DNA of 64,000 nt from Massilia sp. Root418 (GCF_001425265.1 NZ_LMEC01000024.1:1-64000), one strand, 5' to 3'; counted from the stretch's first letter, positions 8,409 through 17,410 are shown. Numbers and translations: made by a program. The notes: a model not told the origin generated them from the letters alone.

Positions 8409-8964
8409 AGATAAACTGATCATCAAGGGCCGCGAAATCACCGGCAACGACTGGACCGTGCTGCGCGCGGCCGAAGGCGAGGACGCGGCGGCACTGGCCG
8501 CCCCGGCCGGCAAGGCCATCGTGCCGCTGGCCACCTGGCAGGCGCAGGCCGGCGCCCTGGCCGCGCGCCGCGCCGCCGGCGAAATCGGCGTGTGGTTCGC
8601 TCCGGACGAGCGCCCCGAAACGCTGAAGGGCGAACTGGATGCCTTCGCCGTGGTGGCTGTGGACTTCCCCAAATTCACCGACGGCCGTGGCTATTCGATC
8701 GCCTACAACCTGCGCACCCGCCTGGGCTACGCCGGCGAACTGCGCGCCATCGGCGACGTGCTGCGCGACCAGCTGTTCTCCATGCAGCGCGTGGGCTTCA
8801 ACGCCTACGACGTGCGCGGCGACCGCAGCATCGAAGATGCGCTCAAGGGCCTGTCGGACTTCTCGGAGACCTACCAGGCTTCCGTGGACCAGAAAGTGCC
8901 GCTGTTCCGCCGCGCCGCCCGCCCCGCGCCTTCCGAAACCGGCGACGCCGGCTACGGCATCTGA
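8401..8964 (+). CDS. DUF934 protein of the sulfite-reductase operon
   Basis: This 187-residue protein belongs to the DUF934 family, which is consistently encoded beside cysI and cysH in Proteobacteria. Recognisable segments are IALNLRT-like FTDGRGYSIAYNLRTRLGY and GDVLRDQLFSMQRVGFNAY. No catalytic motif is visible. Its start overlaps the end of cysI by 8 bases, and cysH follows 14 bases later, so translation is probably coupled. By context it may support sulfite reductase, for example as an assembly or electron-transfer accessory, but that is inference. Confidence 0.88.
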   Translation: MREDKLIIKGREITGNDWTVLRAAEGEDAAALAAPAGKAIVPLATWQAQAGALAARRAAGEIGVWFAPDERPETLKGELDAFAVVAVDFPKFTDGRGYSIAYNLRTRLGYAGELRAIGDVLRDQLFSMQRVGFNAYDVRGDRSIEDALKGLSDFSETYQASVDQKVPLFRRAARPAPSETGDAGYGI

Positions 8965-8978
8965 CGCGCGGAGCCGGC

Positions 8979-9695
8979 ATGAGCGAGCTGAATACCCTGA
9001 TCCAGTCCACGCAGCAGACCCTGGAGCGCATCGTGCGTGATTTCACGCCCGCCGTGTTCGCGTCCAGCCTGGCCGCCGAAGACATGGTGCTGACCGATCT
9101 GATCCTGAAGGCCAAGCTGCCCATCACCATCTTCTCGCTGGAGACCGGCCGCTTGCATGCTGAAACGCTGGCCATGCTGGACAAGGTGAAGGAAACCTAC
9201 GGCTACGAGATCGCCCTGTACCGCCCGCAACCCGAGGCGGTGGAAGCCTACGTGGCGCAGAACGGCCTGAACGCGTTCTACGACAGCGTGGAGATGCGCA
9301 AGGAATGCTGCCGCATCCGCAAGGTGGAGCCGCTGGGCCGCGCCCTGGCCGGCAACCAGGCCTGGATCACCGGCCAGCGCCGCGCGCAGTCGGCCACCCG
9401 CACCTCGCTGATGATCGAGGAAGACGATCCGGCCCACTTCATGACCAAGTTCAACCCGCTGGCCGACTGGTCGGAGCAAGACGTGTGGACCTATTTGCGC
9501 GACAATAAGGTGCCGTACAACGCCTTGCACGACAAGGGCTACCCGTCGATCGGCTGCGAACCCTGCACCCGCGCCATCGAGCCGGGCGAGGACGTGCGCG
9601 CCGGGCGCTGGTGGTGGGAGAATCCGGAATCGAAGGAATGCGGCCTGCACGTGGTAGACGGCAAGCTGATACGCATCAAATCCGTGGCCGCGTGA
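8979..9695 (+). CDS. cysH: Adenylyl-sulfate (APS) reductase, CysH family
   Basis: This 238-residue thioredoxin-dependent reductase releases sulfite from activated sulfate. The PP-loop region is FASSLAAEDMVLTDL, and ITIFSLETGRLHAET follows. It carries the paired cysteines of Fe-S enzymes, KECCRIRK and GCEPCT, and the C-terminal catalytic KECGLH. These [4Fe-4S] motifs mark the APS-using branch, not the PAPS-using enterobacterial one. No APS kinase is present in the window, which fits. The start ATG follows GGAG. It is followed by an inverted pair of dispersed repeats before cysD. Confidence 0.93.
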   Translation: MSELNTLIQSTQQTLERIVRDFTPAVFASSLAAEDMVLTDLILKAKLPITIFSLETGRLHAETLAMLDKVKETYGYEIALYRPQPEAVEAYVAQNGLNAFYDSVEMRKECCRIRKVEPLGRALAGNQAWITGQRRAQSATRTSLMIEEDDPAHFMTKFNPLADWSEQDVWTYLRDNKVPYNALHDKGYPSIGCEPCTRAIEPGEDVRAGRWWWENPESKECGLHVVDGKLIRIKSVAA

Positions 9696-9700
9696 GCGCC

Positions 9701-9789
9701 GGCGGGTTACGCGCATGCGCTAACCCGCCCTGCGCACACCGCCGCACCGCTGCACCGTAGGGCGGGTTAGCGCATGCGCGTAACCCGCC
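9701..9789. repeat. Inverted pair of dispersed palindromic repeats (BIME-like)
   Basis: Two 29-bp copies, 9701-9729 and 9761-9789, are exact reverse complements of one another across a 31-base spacer. Each copy is itself a palindrome with arms GGCGGGTTA and TAACCCGCC around a CGCGCATGCGC-type centre. The element fills the cysH-cysD gap. It could form a long hairpin that ends or modulates transcription or protects mRNA ends. Confidence 0.9.
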
Positions 9790-9821
9790 ATGCATCGATA
9801 CTCAATAGAATAGGCAAAGCC

Positions 9822-10769
9822 ATGAACACAGTAGTTGACCGTTACGCCTCCACCATAGGCCTGAGCGACGTGAACGCGCGCCACCTGGACGCGCTGGAAT
9901 CGGAAGCCATCCACATCCTGCGCGAAGTGGCCGCCGAGTGCAGCAACCCCGCCCTGCTGTTCTCGGGCGGTAAGGATTCCGTGGTGCTGCTGCGCCTGGC
10001 CGAGAAGGCTTTCCGTCCCGGTAAATTCCCCTTCCCGCTGGTGCACATCGATACCGGCCACAACTTCCAGGAAGTCATCACCTTCCGCGACCAGCGCGTG
10101 GCCGAACTGGGCGAGCGCCTGATCGTGGGTTCGGTGGAAGACTCGATCAAAAAGGGCACCGTGCGCCTGCGTAATCCGCAGACCGATTCGCGCAACGCCG
10201 CGCAGGCGGTGACGCTGCTGGAAACCATCGCCGAACACGGCTTCGACGCCTGCATCGGCGGCGCCCGCCGCGATGAAGAGAAGGCCCGCGCGAAAGAGCG
10301 CATCTTCTCATTCCGCGACGAATTCGGCCAGTGGGACCCGAAAGCACAGCGCCCGGAACTGTGGGACCTGTATAACACCCGCGTGCATCCGGGCGAGAAC
10401 ATGCGCGTGTTCCCGATCTCGAACTGGACCGAGCTCGATGTGTGGCAGTACATCGCCCGCGAAAAGCTGGCGCTGCCGCCGATCTACTTCGCGCACGAGC
10501 GCCAGGTAATCCCGCGCAACGGCCTGCTGGTGCCGCTGACCGACCTCACCCCGGCGCGCGAAGGCGAAACCGTGGAGACGCAAGTGGTGCGCTTCCGCAC
10601 CGTGGGCGATATCTCCTGCACCTGCCCCGTGTCCTCGGACGCGGAAACGGTGGAAGCCATCATCGCCGAAACGGCCGTTACCCAGATCACTGAACGCGGC
10701 GCCACCCGGATGGACGACCAGACCTCCGAAGCCTCCATGGAAAAACGCAAGAAAGCAGGTTACTTCTGA
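9822..10769 (+). CDS. cysD: Sulfate adenylyltransferase subunit 2 (CysD)
   Basis: This 315-residue small subunit of ATP sulfurylase transfers AMP to sulfate to make APS. It has the PP-loop motif FSGGKDSVVLLRLAEKA near residue 48 and family signatures PLVHIDTGHNFQEV, GGARRDEEKARAKER and ISNWTELDVWQYI. The C-terminus MEKRKKAGYF is typical. The ATG at 9822 was chosen because upstream in-frame sequence lies in the dispersed repeat. It overlaps cysN by one base (TGATG). Confidence 0.96.
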   Translation: MNTVVDRYASTIGLSDVNARHLDALESEAIHILREVAAECSNPALLFSGGKDSVVLLRLAEKAFRPGKFPFPLVHIDTGHNFQEVITFRDQRVAELGERLIVGSVEDSIKKGTVRLRNPQTDSRNAAQAVTLLETIAEHGFDACIGGARRDEEKARAKERIFSFRDEFGQWDPKAQRPELWDLYNTRVHPGENMRVFPISNWTELDVWQYIAREKLALPPIYFAHERQVIPRNGLLVPLTDLTPAREGETVETQVVRFRTVGDISCTCPVSSDAETVEAIIAETAVTQITERGATRMDDQTSEASMEKRKKAGYF

Positions 10770-12076
10770 TGAACGCTCGCATTGAAAACACTGAAAACCA
10801 GGCCGGCCTGCTGCGCTTCATCACCGCCGGTTCGGTGGACGACGGCAAGAGCACGCTGATCGGCCGCCTGCTGTTCGACAGCAAAGGCATCTTCGCCGAC
10901 CAGCTGGCCGCCGTGTCGCGCGCCAAGAACAAACGCACCGTGGGCGACACCATCGACCTGTCGCTGCTGACGGACGGCCTGGAAGCTGAACGCGAGCAAG
11001 GCATCACCATCGACGTGGCCTACCGCTACTTCGCCACGCCGAAGCGCAAGTTCATCATCGCCGACACCCCGGGCCACGAGCAGTACACCCGCAACATGGT
11101 GACCGGCGCTTCCACCGCCGACGCCGTCATCATCCTGATCGACGTGTCGAAAGTGAAGCTGCGCGAAGACGGCGGCGTGGACCTGCTGATCCAGACCAAG
11201 CGCCACTCCACTATCGCCCACCTGCTGCAGATCGAGCACGTGGTGGTGGCCGTGAACAAGATGGACCTGGTGAACTACGACCAGGCGATCTACGACCGCA
11301 TCGTCAAGGCTTACCAGGAATTCGCGCAGACGCTGGGCCTGAAGGACATCACGCCCATCCCGCTGTCGGCCCTGAGCGGCGACAACGTGGTGGACGCGGG
11401 CGAGAACATGCCCTGGTATCAAGGCCCGACCCTGATCGAGCTGCTTGAATCGCTGTCCGTGTACGACGAGTCGCACAACGCGCCGTTCCGCTTCCCGGTG
11501 CAGCTGGTGGCGCGCCACAACGGCCACGAGGCGAATGACTTCCGCGGCTACATGGGCCGTATCGAGTCGGGCAAGGTCTCGGTGGGCGACAAGCTGGTGG
11601 TGCAGCCTTCGGGCCAGAGCGCCACCGTCAAGGATATCCTGACGCTGGAAGGCTCGCACCAGTCTGCGTCGGCCGGCAAGTCGGTGACGCTGCTGCTGAA
11701 CGAGTACCTGGACATCTCGCGCGGCGACCTGCTGGCCAGCAGCGAGCAGCCGGCCACCCTGCTGAAGACCCTGAACGCGGACGTGTGCTGGCTGTCGGAA
11801 GATGCGCTGGACCTGCGCCGCAAGTACTGGATCAAGCACGGCACCAAGCAGACCGCCGCCAAGATCACCAAGATCGAGTCGCTGCTGGACATTAACACCC
11901 AGGAGCGCCGCGAAGCCGACGCGCTGAAACTGAACGACGTGGCGCGCATCGCGCTGACCGTGCAGCAGCCGCTGGCAGCCGACGACTATACCGATAGCCG
12001 CGCGACGGGCGCCTTCATCCTGATCGATGAAGTGACCCACCAGACCGTGGCGGCCGGCATGATCCGCCTGGCCTGA
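10769..12076 (+). CDS. cysN: Sulfate adenylyltransferase subunit 1, GTPase (CysN)
   Basis: This 435-residue GTPase subunit couples GTP hydrolysis to APS synthesis by CysD. The translation-factor-like GTPase domain shows the P-loop GSVDDGKST, the switch motif ADTPGHEQYTRNM and the guanine motif NKMDL, followed by EF-Tu-like beta domains. The length matches CysN alone; no fused CysC (APS kinase) domain is present. It overlaps cysD by one base and is followed by cobA after 2 bases, so the unit cysD-cysN-cobA is a single operon. Confidence 0.96.
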   Translation: MNARIENTENQAGLLRFITAGSVDDGKSTLIGRLLFDSKGIFADQLAAVSRAKNKRTVGDTIDLSLLTDGLEAEREQGITIDVAYRYFATPKRKFIIADTPGHEQYTRNMVTGASTADAVIILIDVSKVKLREDGGVDLLIQTKRHSTIAHLLQIEHVVVAVNKMDLVNYDQAIYDRIVKAYQEFAQTLGLKDITPIPLSALSGDNVVDAGENMPWYQGPTLIELLESLSVYDESHNAPFRFPVQLVARHNGHEANDFRGYMGRIESGKVSVGDKLVVQPSGQSATVKDILTLEGSHQSASAGKSVTLLLNEYLDISRGDLLASSEQPATLLKTLNADVCWLSEDALDLRRKYWIKHGTKQTAAKITKIESLLDINTQERREADALKLNDVARIALTVQQPLAADDYTDSRATGAFILIDEVTHQTVAAGMIRLA

Positions 12077-12078
12077 CC

Positions 12079-12813
12079 ATGACGGCGCCCGAGCCCGTGT
12101 TCGGCAAGGTCTATCTCATCGGCGCCGGCCCCGGAGCGCAGGACCTCATCACCCTGCGCGGCGCGCGCCTGCTGGCGCAAGCCGACGTGGTGCTGCACGA
12201 TGCGCTGGTGACCGAGGAGATGCTGGAGCTGTGCCCGCAGGCCGAGAAGATTTCGGTGGGCAAGCGCTCGGGCCAGCGCTCCACCGCGCAGCATGCCATC
12301 AACGCGCAGCTGGTGGACAACGCCGGGCGCCACAAACTGGTGGTGCGGCTCAAGGGTGGCGATCCGATGCTGTTCGGGCGCGCGGACGAAGAACTGCGCG
12401 CGCTGGAGGAAGCCGGCATCGAGGTGGAGATCGTCCCGGGTATCACCACCGCCGTCGCGGCGGCGGCGGCCACCAGGCAGCCGCTCACCAAGCGCGGCGT
12501 CGCGCGCAGCGTGGCCTTCTTCACTTCCAGCACGGCGCCCGAGCATCCGGCCGACGTGGACATGCCGGACAGCGACACGCTGGTGCAGTACATGGGCGGG
12601 CGCGAGGCCATCATCACGGCGCAGCGCCTGCTGGACCAGGGGCGGCTGGGCGAGACGCCGGTGGTGGTGATTGAAAACGTGAGCCGCGCCGATCAGCGCA
12701 TCTTGCGCCTGACGCTGGACACGCTGGCGCACGGCCTGGCGCCGTCGCACGGCCCGGTGCTGGTGATGCTCGGCCACGCCATGGCGCGCCGGCCGCACCA
12801 GGCCGCAGACTGA
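12079..12813 (+). CDS. cobA: Uroporphyrinogen-III C-methyltransferase (siroheme branch)
   Basis: This 244-residue enzyme methylates uroporphyrinogen III twice with SAM to give precorrin-2, the precursor of siroheme. The signatures VYLIGAGPGAQDLITLRG, VVLHDALV, VRLKGGDPMLFGR and VPGITTAVAAAA are those of the SUMT family. The length is that of stand-alone CobA, so the CysG oxidase/chelatase part is absent; a CbiX-type chelatase is encoded at 15858-16241. Placement behind cysN supports supply of siroheme to CysI. Confidence 0.93.
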   Translation: MTAPEPVFGKVYLIGAGPGAQDLITLRGARLLAQADVVLHDALVTEEMLELCPQAEKISVGKRSGQRSTAQHAINAQLVDNAGRHKLVVRLKGGDPMLFGRADEELRALEEAGIEVEIVPGITTAVAAAAATRQPLTKRGVARSVAFFTSSTAPEHPADVDMPDSDTLVQYMGGREAIITAQRLLDQGRLGETPVVVIENVSRADQRILRLTLDTLAHGLAPSHGPVLVMLGHAMARRPHQAAD

Positions 12814-12817
12814 GCCC

Positions 12818-12924
12818 GGCGGGTTACGGCGTCCCGCCTAACCCGCCCTACGCATCCATACCGCCGCGCAAATGCGCAGGCCTGCTCCCGTAGGGCGGGT
12901 TAGGCGCGTGCGCCGTAACCCGCC
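12818..12924. repeat. Two dispersed palindromic repeats downstream of cobA
   Basis: Copies at 12818-12847 and 12894-12924 each have arms GGCGGGTTA and TAACCCGCC with differing centres. They lie in inverted relation around a 46-base spacer, as in the cysH-cysD gap. The flanking CCCTACG / CGTAGGG bases also belong to the repeat family. They occupy the space between cobA and the M13 peptidase gene. Confidence 0.88.
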
Positions 12925-12993
12925 AGCGCCGCCGCGATTGCCATTTCAACAATTCCCGCCGTAGAATAGCTGCTTCGACCACCGGAGCACTCC

Positions 12994-15045
12994 ATGCGCA
13001 ATCTCGCCCCCGTCCTGCTGGCATTCGCCGTCAGCGCCGCCTACGCCCAACCGCCCGCCGCGGAAGCCCCGCTGTCCGCCCTCCCCTACACTCCCGGGCT
13101 GGACGTCAGCGCCATGGACAAGAGCGCGGATCCCTGCGAAGACTTCTACCAGTACAGCTGCGGCGGCTGGATGAAAAACAATCCCATCCCCCCCGACCAG
13201 AGCGCGTGGAGCGTGTACGGCAAGGCCGCGCAGGACAACCAGCGCTTCCTGTGGGGCATCCTGACCACGCTGGCCGCGCAGGAAAGCGGCCGCAACCCTG
13301 CCCAGCAAAAGATCGGCGACTACTTCGCCGCCTGCATGGACGAGCAGGCCGTGAACGCGCGCGGCGCCGCGCCGCTGCAGGAATACCTGGCCCTGATCGC
13401 CGGCATGGCCTCCAAGCGCGACCTGCCGCGCGTGCTGGCCAGGCTGCACATCGAGATCGCCAACAGCATGCTGTTCGGCTTTTCGTCCAACCAGGACCTG
13501 GGCGACTCCTCCCAGGTGATCGCCTTCGCCGCCACCGCAGATGCCGGCCTGCCGGACCGTGACTACTACCTGAAGACCGACGCCAAGTCCAAGACCATCC
13601 GCGCCCAATACGTGGCGCACATCGCCCGCTCGCTGGAGCTGGCGGGCGACACGCCGCAAGCGGCCAAGCGTGCCGCAGCCGGCATCCTGCGCTTCGAAAC
13701 CGCGCTGGCGAAAGCCTCGCTGTCGCGCGTGGACCAGCGCGACCCGTACAAGATGTTCCACAAGACGGACTTGAAAGGCCTGCAGGCCATGACGCCGGCC
13801 TTCGACTGGCGCGCGTACCTGCAGGCGGCCGGACAGCCCGGCGCCGCCAGCTTCAACGTCAACGAACCAGCCTATCTGCGCGCGCTGAACAAGGGCCTGC
13901 AGCAATTGAGCCTGGACGACATCAAGACCTATCTGCGCTGGCACACCACACGCGCCCTGGCGCCTTTCCTGTCGCAGGACTTCGTCGACGAAAACTTCGC
14001 CTTCTATCAAAAGACCCTGCTGGGCACGCCGGAGCAGAAGCCGCGCTGGAAGCGCTGCGTGCAACTGGTGGACCAGCAGCTGGGCGAGGCGCTGGGGCAG
14101 GAATTCGTCAGCCGCGCCTTCAGCCCGGAGCTGAAGGAGAAAACGCTGCACATGACGCGCCAGATCGAGGCGGCCATGGAACAGGACATCAACGCGCTGA
14201 CATGGATGAGCGAGCCCACCAAGGCCAAGGCGCGCGAAAAGCTGCACGCGGTGGCCAACAAGGTGGGCTACCCGGACAGCTGGCGCGATTACAGCGCCTA
14301 CAGCGTCAGCCGCGGCGACTTCGCCGGCAACGTGGTGCGCGGCACCGCCTTCGAGGTGCGGCGCCAGCTGGACAAGATCGGCAAGCCGCTGGACCGCTCC
14401 GAGTGGGGCATGACGCCGCCCACCGTGAACGCGTACTACAACCCGCAGATGAACGACATCAACTTCCCCGCCGGCGTGCTGCAGCCGCCGCTGTTCGACG
14501 GAAAAATGGACGACGCGCCGAACTACGGCAACACCGGCGGCACCATCGGCCATGAACTGATCCACGGCTTCGACGACGAGGGCCGCCAGTTCGACGCCAA
14601 GGGCAACCTGAAGGACTGGTGGGCCAGGCAGGACGCCAAGGCGTTCAAGCAGCGCGCGCAGTGCATCGTGGACCAGTACGCGCAATACACGGTGGTGGAC
14701 GACATCAAGATCAACAGCAAGCTGACCCTGGGCGAGGATGCGGCCGACCTGGGCGGCCTGATCCTGGCCTGGATGGCGTGGAAGACGGAAATTGCGGACA
14801 AGGTGCTGGAGAACCGCGAAGGCATGACGCCCGAGCAGCGCTTCTTCGTCGGCACCGCCCAATGGACCTGCCAGAACGAGCGCCCCGAAAGCCTGCGCCT
14901 GCACGCCATGACCGACCCGCATTCGCCGGGCAAGTACCGCATCAACGGGGTGGTGGTGAATATGCCGGAATTTGCCAAGGCATTCGCCTGCAAGCCGGGC
15001 CAGGCCATGGTCAAGCCCAAGGAGAAGCTGTGCCGGGTATGGTGA
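12994..15045 (+). CDS. M13-family zinc metallopeptidase (neprilysin/PepO-like), secreted
   Basis: This 683-residue protein starts with a signal peptide (MRNLAPVLLAFAVSAAYA). The N-terminal M13 domain includes DPCEDFYQYSCGGWMK, with the cysteines typical of neprilysins. The catalytic C-terminal domain has the zinc motif GHELIHGFDDEG near residue 520, the third ligand region GEDAADLGG near 580, and the terminal CRVW motif. NAYYNPQMNDINFPAGVLQ is a further hallmark. The enzyme should cleave small peptides in the periplasm or outside the cell. GGAG lies 6 bases before the ATG. It stands alone between repeats and an unrelated gene. Confidence 0.94.
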   Translation: MRNLAPVLLAFAVSAAYAQPPAAEAPLSALPYTPGLDVSAMDKSADPCEDFYQYSCGGWMKNNPIPPDQSAWSVYGKAAQDNQRFLWGILTTLAAQESGRNPAQQKIGDYFAACMDEQAVNARGAAPLQEYLALIAGMASKRDLPRVLARLHIEIANSMLFGFSSNQDLGDSSQVIAFAATADAGLPDRDYYLKTDAKSKTIRAQYVAHIARSLELAGDTPQAAKRAAAGILRFETALAKASLSRVDQRDPYKMFHKTDLKGLQAMTPAFDWRAYLQAAGQPGAASFNVNEPAYLRALNKGLQQLSLDDIKTYLRWHTTRALAPFLSQDFVDENFAFYQKTLLGTPEQKPRWKRCVQLVDQQLGEALGQEFVSRAFSPELKEKTLHMTRQIEAAMEQDINALTWMSEPTKAKAREKLHAVANKVGYPDSWRDYSAYSVSRGDFAGNVVRGTAFEVRRQLDKIGKPLDRSEWGMTPPTVNAYYNPQMNDINFPAGVLQPPLFDGKMDDAPNYGNTGGTIGHELIHGFDDEGRQFDAKGNLKDWWARQDAKAFKQRAQCIVDQYAQYTVVDDIKINSKLTLGEDAADLGGLILAWMAWKTEIADKVLENREGMTPEQRFFVGTAQWTCQNERPESLRLHAMTDPHSPGKYRINGVVVNMPEFAKAFACKPGQAMVKPKEKLCRVW

Positions 15046-15097
15046 TGGCCGGCCCGGCGCCTGTTAAAATGTCGCCTTCGATTTTCTAGGAGGTGAT

Positions 15098-15838
15098 ATG
15101 CAGCAGCCGAATGAAGTATTTGAACGCGCCCGCGAAGCCCGCCTCGCCGGCCGTTACCAGGACGCGCTGAAGGACCACCTCTGGCTGCACGAGCACGCGC
15201 TGGAGGTGTCGCCCGAGTGGCGCGGCGTGCGCCTGTCCTTCGCCCTGCGCGACTGGATCTACCTGGCCGACGCCTTCCCGCCCGCGCGCGCCGCGCTGCA
15301 GAGCATCCGCGACCGCGAATCCTCGCGCATGCTGCTGGGCGCCGCCACCGTGGAGCGTTTCCGCGAGGTGGCCGCCATCAACGAGGCCCTGCGCGAAGTG
15401 GGCGCCACCCACCAGCTGTTCCTGAAACTGGATGAGATCGACTCTGCCCTGGCCGAGCAGTGCGCCGAACTGGCCATGACGGCACTGGTGAAGTGCGAAG
15501 ACTTCCAGCTGGCGCGCCGCTTCCTGCCCTCGCCTTCCGGCCGCATCGAAGCGCTGGCCGCGCGCCTGAACGATGGCGCAGACGCGCTGGCGAGCCAGCC
15601 CGCGTCGGCCGCGCCAACGCTGCTGGCCTATGTACTGAACTATGCCAAGGAAGTGCGCCTGGTGCTGGCCGTGCTGAACGGGCTGGAAGAAAAAGGCGAA
15701 GCGGACAATATGCAGAAACTGGCACTGGACGAGATCCGTTCGGACGGCCTGCGCGCCATCATCCAGCGCGAACTGGAGCAGCCCGGCTCCACGCTGGCGG
15801 CCATGGCCGCGCAGTCGGAAGCGGACGGCGAAGAATAA
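15098..15838 (+). CDS. Uncharacterised soluble helical protein (TPR-like)
   Basis: I do not recognise this 246-residue protein as a named family. The N-terminus EVFERAREARLAGRYQDALK looks like a tetratricopeptide helix pair, and the rest is predicted mostly helical with no signal peptide or membrane segment. It is preceded by an extended ribosome site, AGGAGGTGAT, immediately before the ATG, which suggests strong translation. It converges with cbiX; the two stop codons are about 20 bases apart around a GC hairpin. It could be an adaptor or chaperone-like protein, but nothing identifies a partner. Confidence 0.85.
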   Translation: MQQPNEVFERAREARLAGRYQDALKDHLWLHEHALEVSPEWRGVRLSFALRDWIYLADAFPPARAALQSIRDRESSRMLLGAATVERFREVAAINEALREVGATHQLFLKLDEIDSALAEQCAELAMTALVKCEDFQLARRFLPSPSGRIEALAARLNDGADALASQPASAAPTLLAYVLNYAKEVRLVLAVLNGLEEKGEADNMQKLALDEIRSDGLRAIIQRELEQPGSTLAAMAAQSEADGEE

Positions 15839-15850
15839 GCCTTCCGCAAG

Positions 15851-15868
15851 CGGGCGGTCAGCCGCCCG
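15851..15868. terminator. GC-rich hairpin between convergent genes
   Basis: CGGGCGG and CCGCCCG pair perfectly around TCAG, overlapping the cbiX stop codon. No T run follows on either strand, so terminator function is likely only because of position. Confidence 0.45.
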
Positions 15869-16241
15869 TGTTCACCGCGCCGACACAGTAATCGGCGATG
15901 GCATCCAGCACCGCCGGATTTTCCCCCACCGCTTCGGCCACGCTGAAGCGGATGGCGGGATAGGCCGCACGCAGCTCGTCGAGCATCAGCGGCAGGTCGC
16001 GCAGCACGTGGCCACCCTGGCCAAGAAACACCGGCACCACCGCCACGTCCGCCACCCCGGCGGCCGCCAGCTCGGCGACCTTCTCAGGCAAGCGCGGCGA
16101 CATCAGCTCCAAAAACGCCAGCGACACGTCCACGCCGGGCAGGCGCGCCTGGGTGAGGCCGCGCAAGCGCTCGAATGGCGCAGCCCAGCTGGCGGCGCGC
16201 GCACCGTGCGCGAACAGGATCAGTGCATTTTTTGCGGTCAT
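15858..16241 (-). CDS. cbiX: Sirohydrochlorin chelatase-like CbiX protein
   Basis: This 127-residue single-domain chelatase of the CbiX/SirB type has the N-terminal metal and catalytic histidine segment ILFAHGAR and the second signature VVPVFLGQGGHVLRDLP. The family inserts cobalt or iron into sirohydrochlorin; the ferro form would complete siroheme for CysI alongside CobA. The start was taken at ATG 16241, which overlaps the lptG stop by one base; a longer frame continues only as a shadow of lptG. Its location behind lptF-lptG is unrelated to their function. Confidence 0.88.
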   Translation of the reverse strand: MTAKNALILFAHGARAASWAAPFERLRGLTQARLPGVDVSLAFLELMSPRLPEKVAELAAAGVADVAVVPVFLGQGGHVLRDLPLMLDELRAAYPAIRFSVAEAVGENPAVLDAIADYCVGAVNTGG

Positions 16242-17410
16242 CAGTGTCTCTCCACCCACCATAGCGCGCCCATGGCCAGCACCAGATAAATGACGCTGGG
16301 CGCTGCAGCCGTCAGGAAGGCCGGCCAGGTGCTCAGCATGCCCACGTGCGAGAACAGGGTGTTCACCAGCAGGAAGCTTACACCGATCATGATGCCGACG
16401 AAGACTTTCAGGCTGACGCCGCCGCTGCGCGCATGCAGGTAGGCAAAGGGCAGCGCCAGCGCCATCAGCACGAAAATGGCCAGCGGATCGAGCAGCTTCT
16501 TCCAGAACGCCACCTTGAACAGCTTGGACTCCTGCCTGTTCTCCTGCAGGTGGCGGGTGTAGACCGCCAGCTCGTTGGCCGACATGCGTTCCGGGTCGCG
16601 GCGCGACACCGACAGGATCTTCGGCGTGATCTCGGACACCAGGTCGCGCGAGGCCAGCTTGACGACTTCCACCTGGCTGGTTTCCTGCGCAAAGTGGTTC
16701 TGCGCCGTGGCCGTGGCGCCTGCCACCAGCAGCGCCGGATTGCTGAAGCGGCTCTCGGTCACCTCTTCCAGGCGCCACACGCTCTTGCCCTGGAAGGTGG
16801 CGCGCTTGGCCTGGATCAGGGCGCGCAGGCGGAAGCTGTTGTCGAACTCGTAGAGCTTCAGGTCGAGCAGCTGGCCGTCAGGCCGCACTTCACGCACATT
16901 GAAGAAGCGCGAACCGAGCACGGTGCCGGTCAGCCCTTCGCTCTTGATGATGTCCTTGGTCCACAGGCCGGAGCGGAACTCGGCCGATATGGCCGCGCCC
17001 TGCGCCGTGAGGCGCACCTTGTCCGCCAGCGGCGAGGTGCGCGGCACGATCAGTTCGCCGAAGATGAAGGCCACCGCCACGATCACCAGGCCGATCTTGA
17101 ACAGCATGCCGATCGCCATGCGGGTGGACAGGCTGGCCGCGCGCATGATGGTGAATTCGGACGACGAGGCCAGCTGCGCCATGGTGTAGATGGTGCCGAT
17201 CAGCGTGGCAACCGGCAGCACGCGGTAGATCCGCTCCGGCACCATGATGGCCACGTACAGCACCGCGTGCTGCAGGCTGTAGCCGTTCTTGCCCACCGAC
17301 GGCAGTTCACCGGTCAGGTCCATGAAGGCCATCAGGCCCAGCAGCGCCAGCAGCACGAAGGCCACCGCCTGCGCGATCGAGGTGGCGAAATAGCGTTGCA
17401 GAATACTCAT
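16241..17410 (-). CDS. lptG: LPS export ABC transporter permease LptG
   Basis: This 389-residue inner-membrane permease of the LptB2FGC complex extracts lipopolysaccharide from the inner membrane. The YjgP/YjgQ family features are clear: an N-terminal transmembrane helix (SIAQAVAFVLLALLGLMAFM), FTIMRAASLS coupling-helix region, a large periplasmic beta-jellyroll (about 100-270), and three C-terminal helices. It overlaps lptF by one base (TAATG) and cbiX by one base, so all three are co-translated. The longer in-frame extension upstream reads antisense-free lptF in another frame and is not used. Confidence 0.95.
   Translation of the reverse strand: MSILQRYFATSIAQAVAFVLLALLGLMAFMDLTGELPSVGKNGYSLQHAVLYVAIMVPERIYRVLPVATLIGTIYTMAQLASSSEFTIMRAASLSTRMAIGMLFKIGLVIVAVAFIFGELIVPRTSPLADKVRLTAQGAAISAEFRSGLWTKDIIKSEGLTGTVLGSRFFNVREVRPDGQLLDLKLYEFDNSFRLRALIQAKRATFQGKSVWRLEEVTESRFSNPALLVAGATATAQNHFAQETSQVEVVKLASRDLVSEITPKILSVSRRDPERMSANELAVYTRHLQENRQESKLFKVAFWKKLLDPLAIFVLMALALPFAYLHARSGGVSLKVFVGIMIGVSFLLVNTLFSHVGMLSTWPAFLTAAAPSVIYLVLAMGALWWVERH

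Noticed and set aside
12994..15045. Split of the M13 peptidase into two genes
   Set aside because: The frame is uninterrupted and contains both M13 domains in order up to the terminal CRVW.
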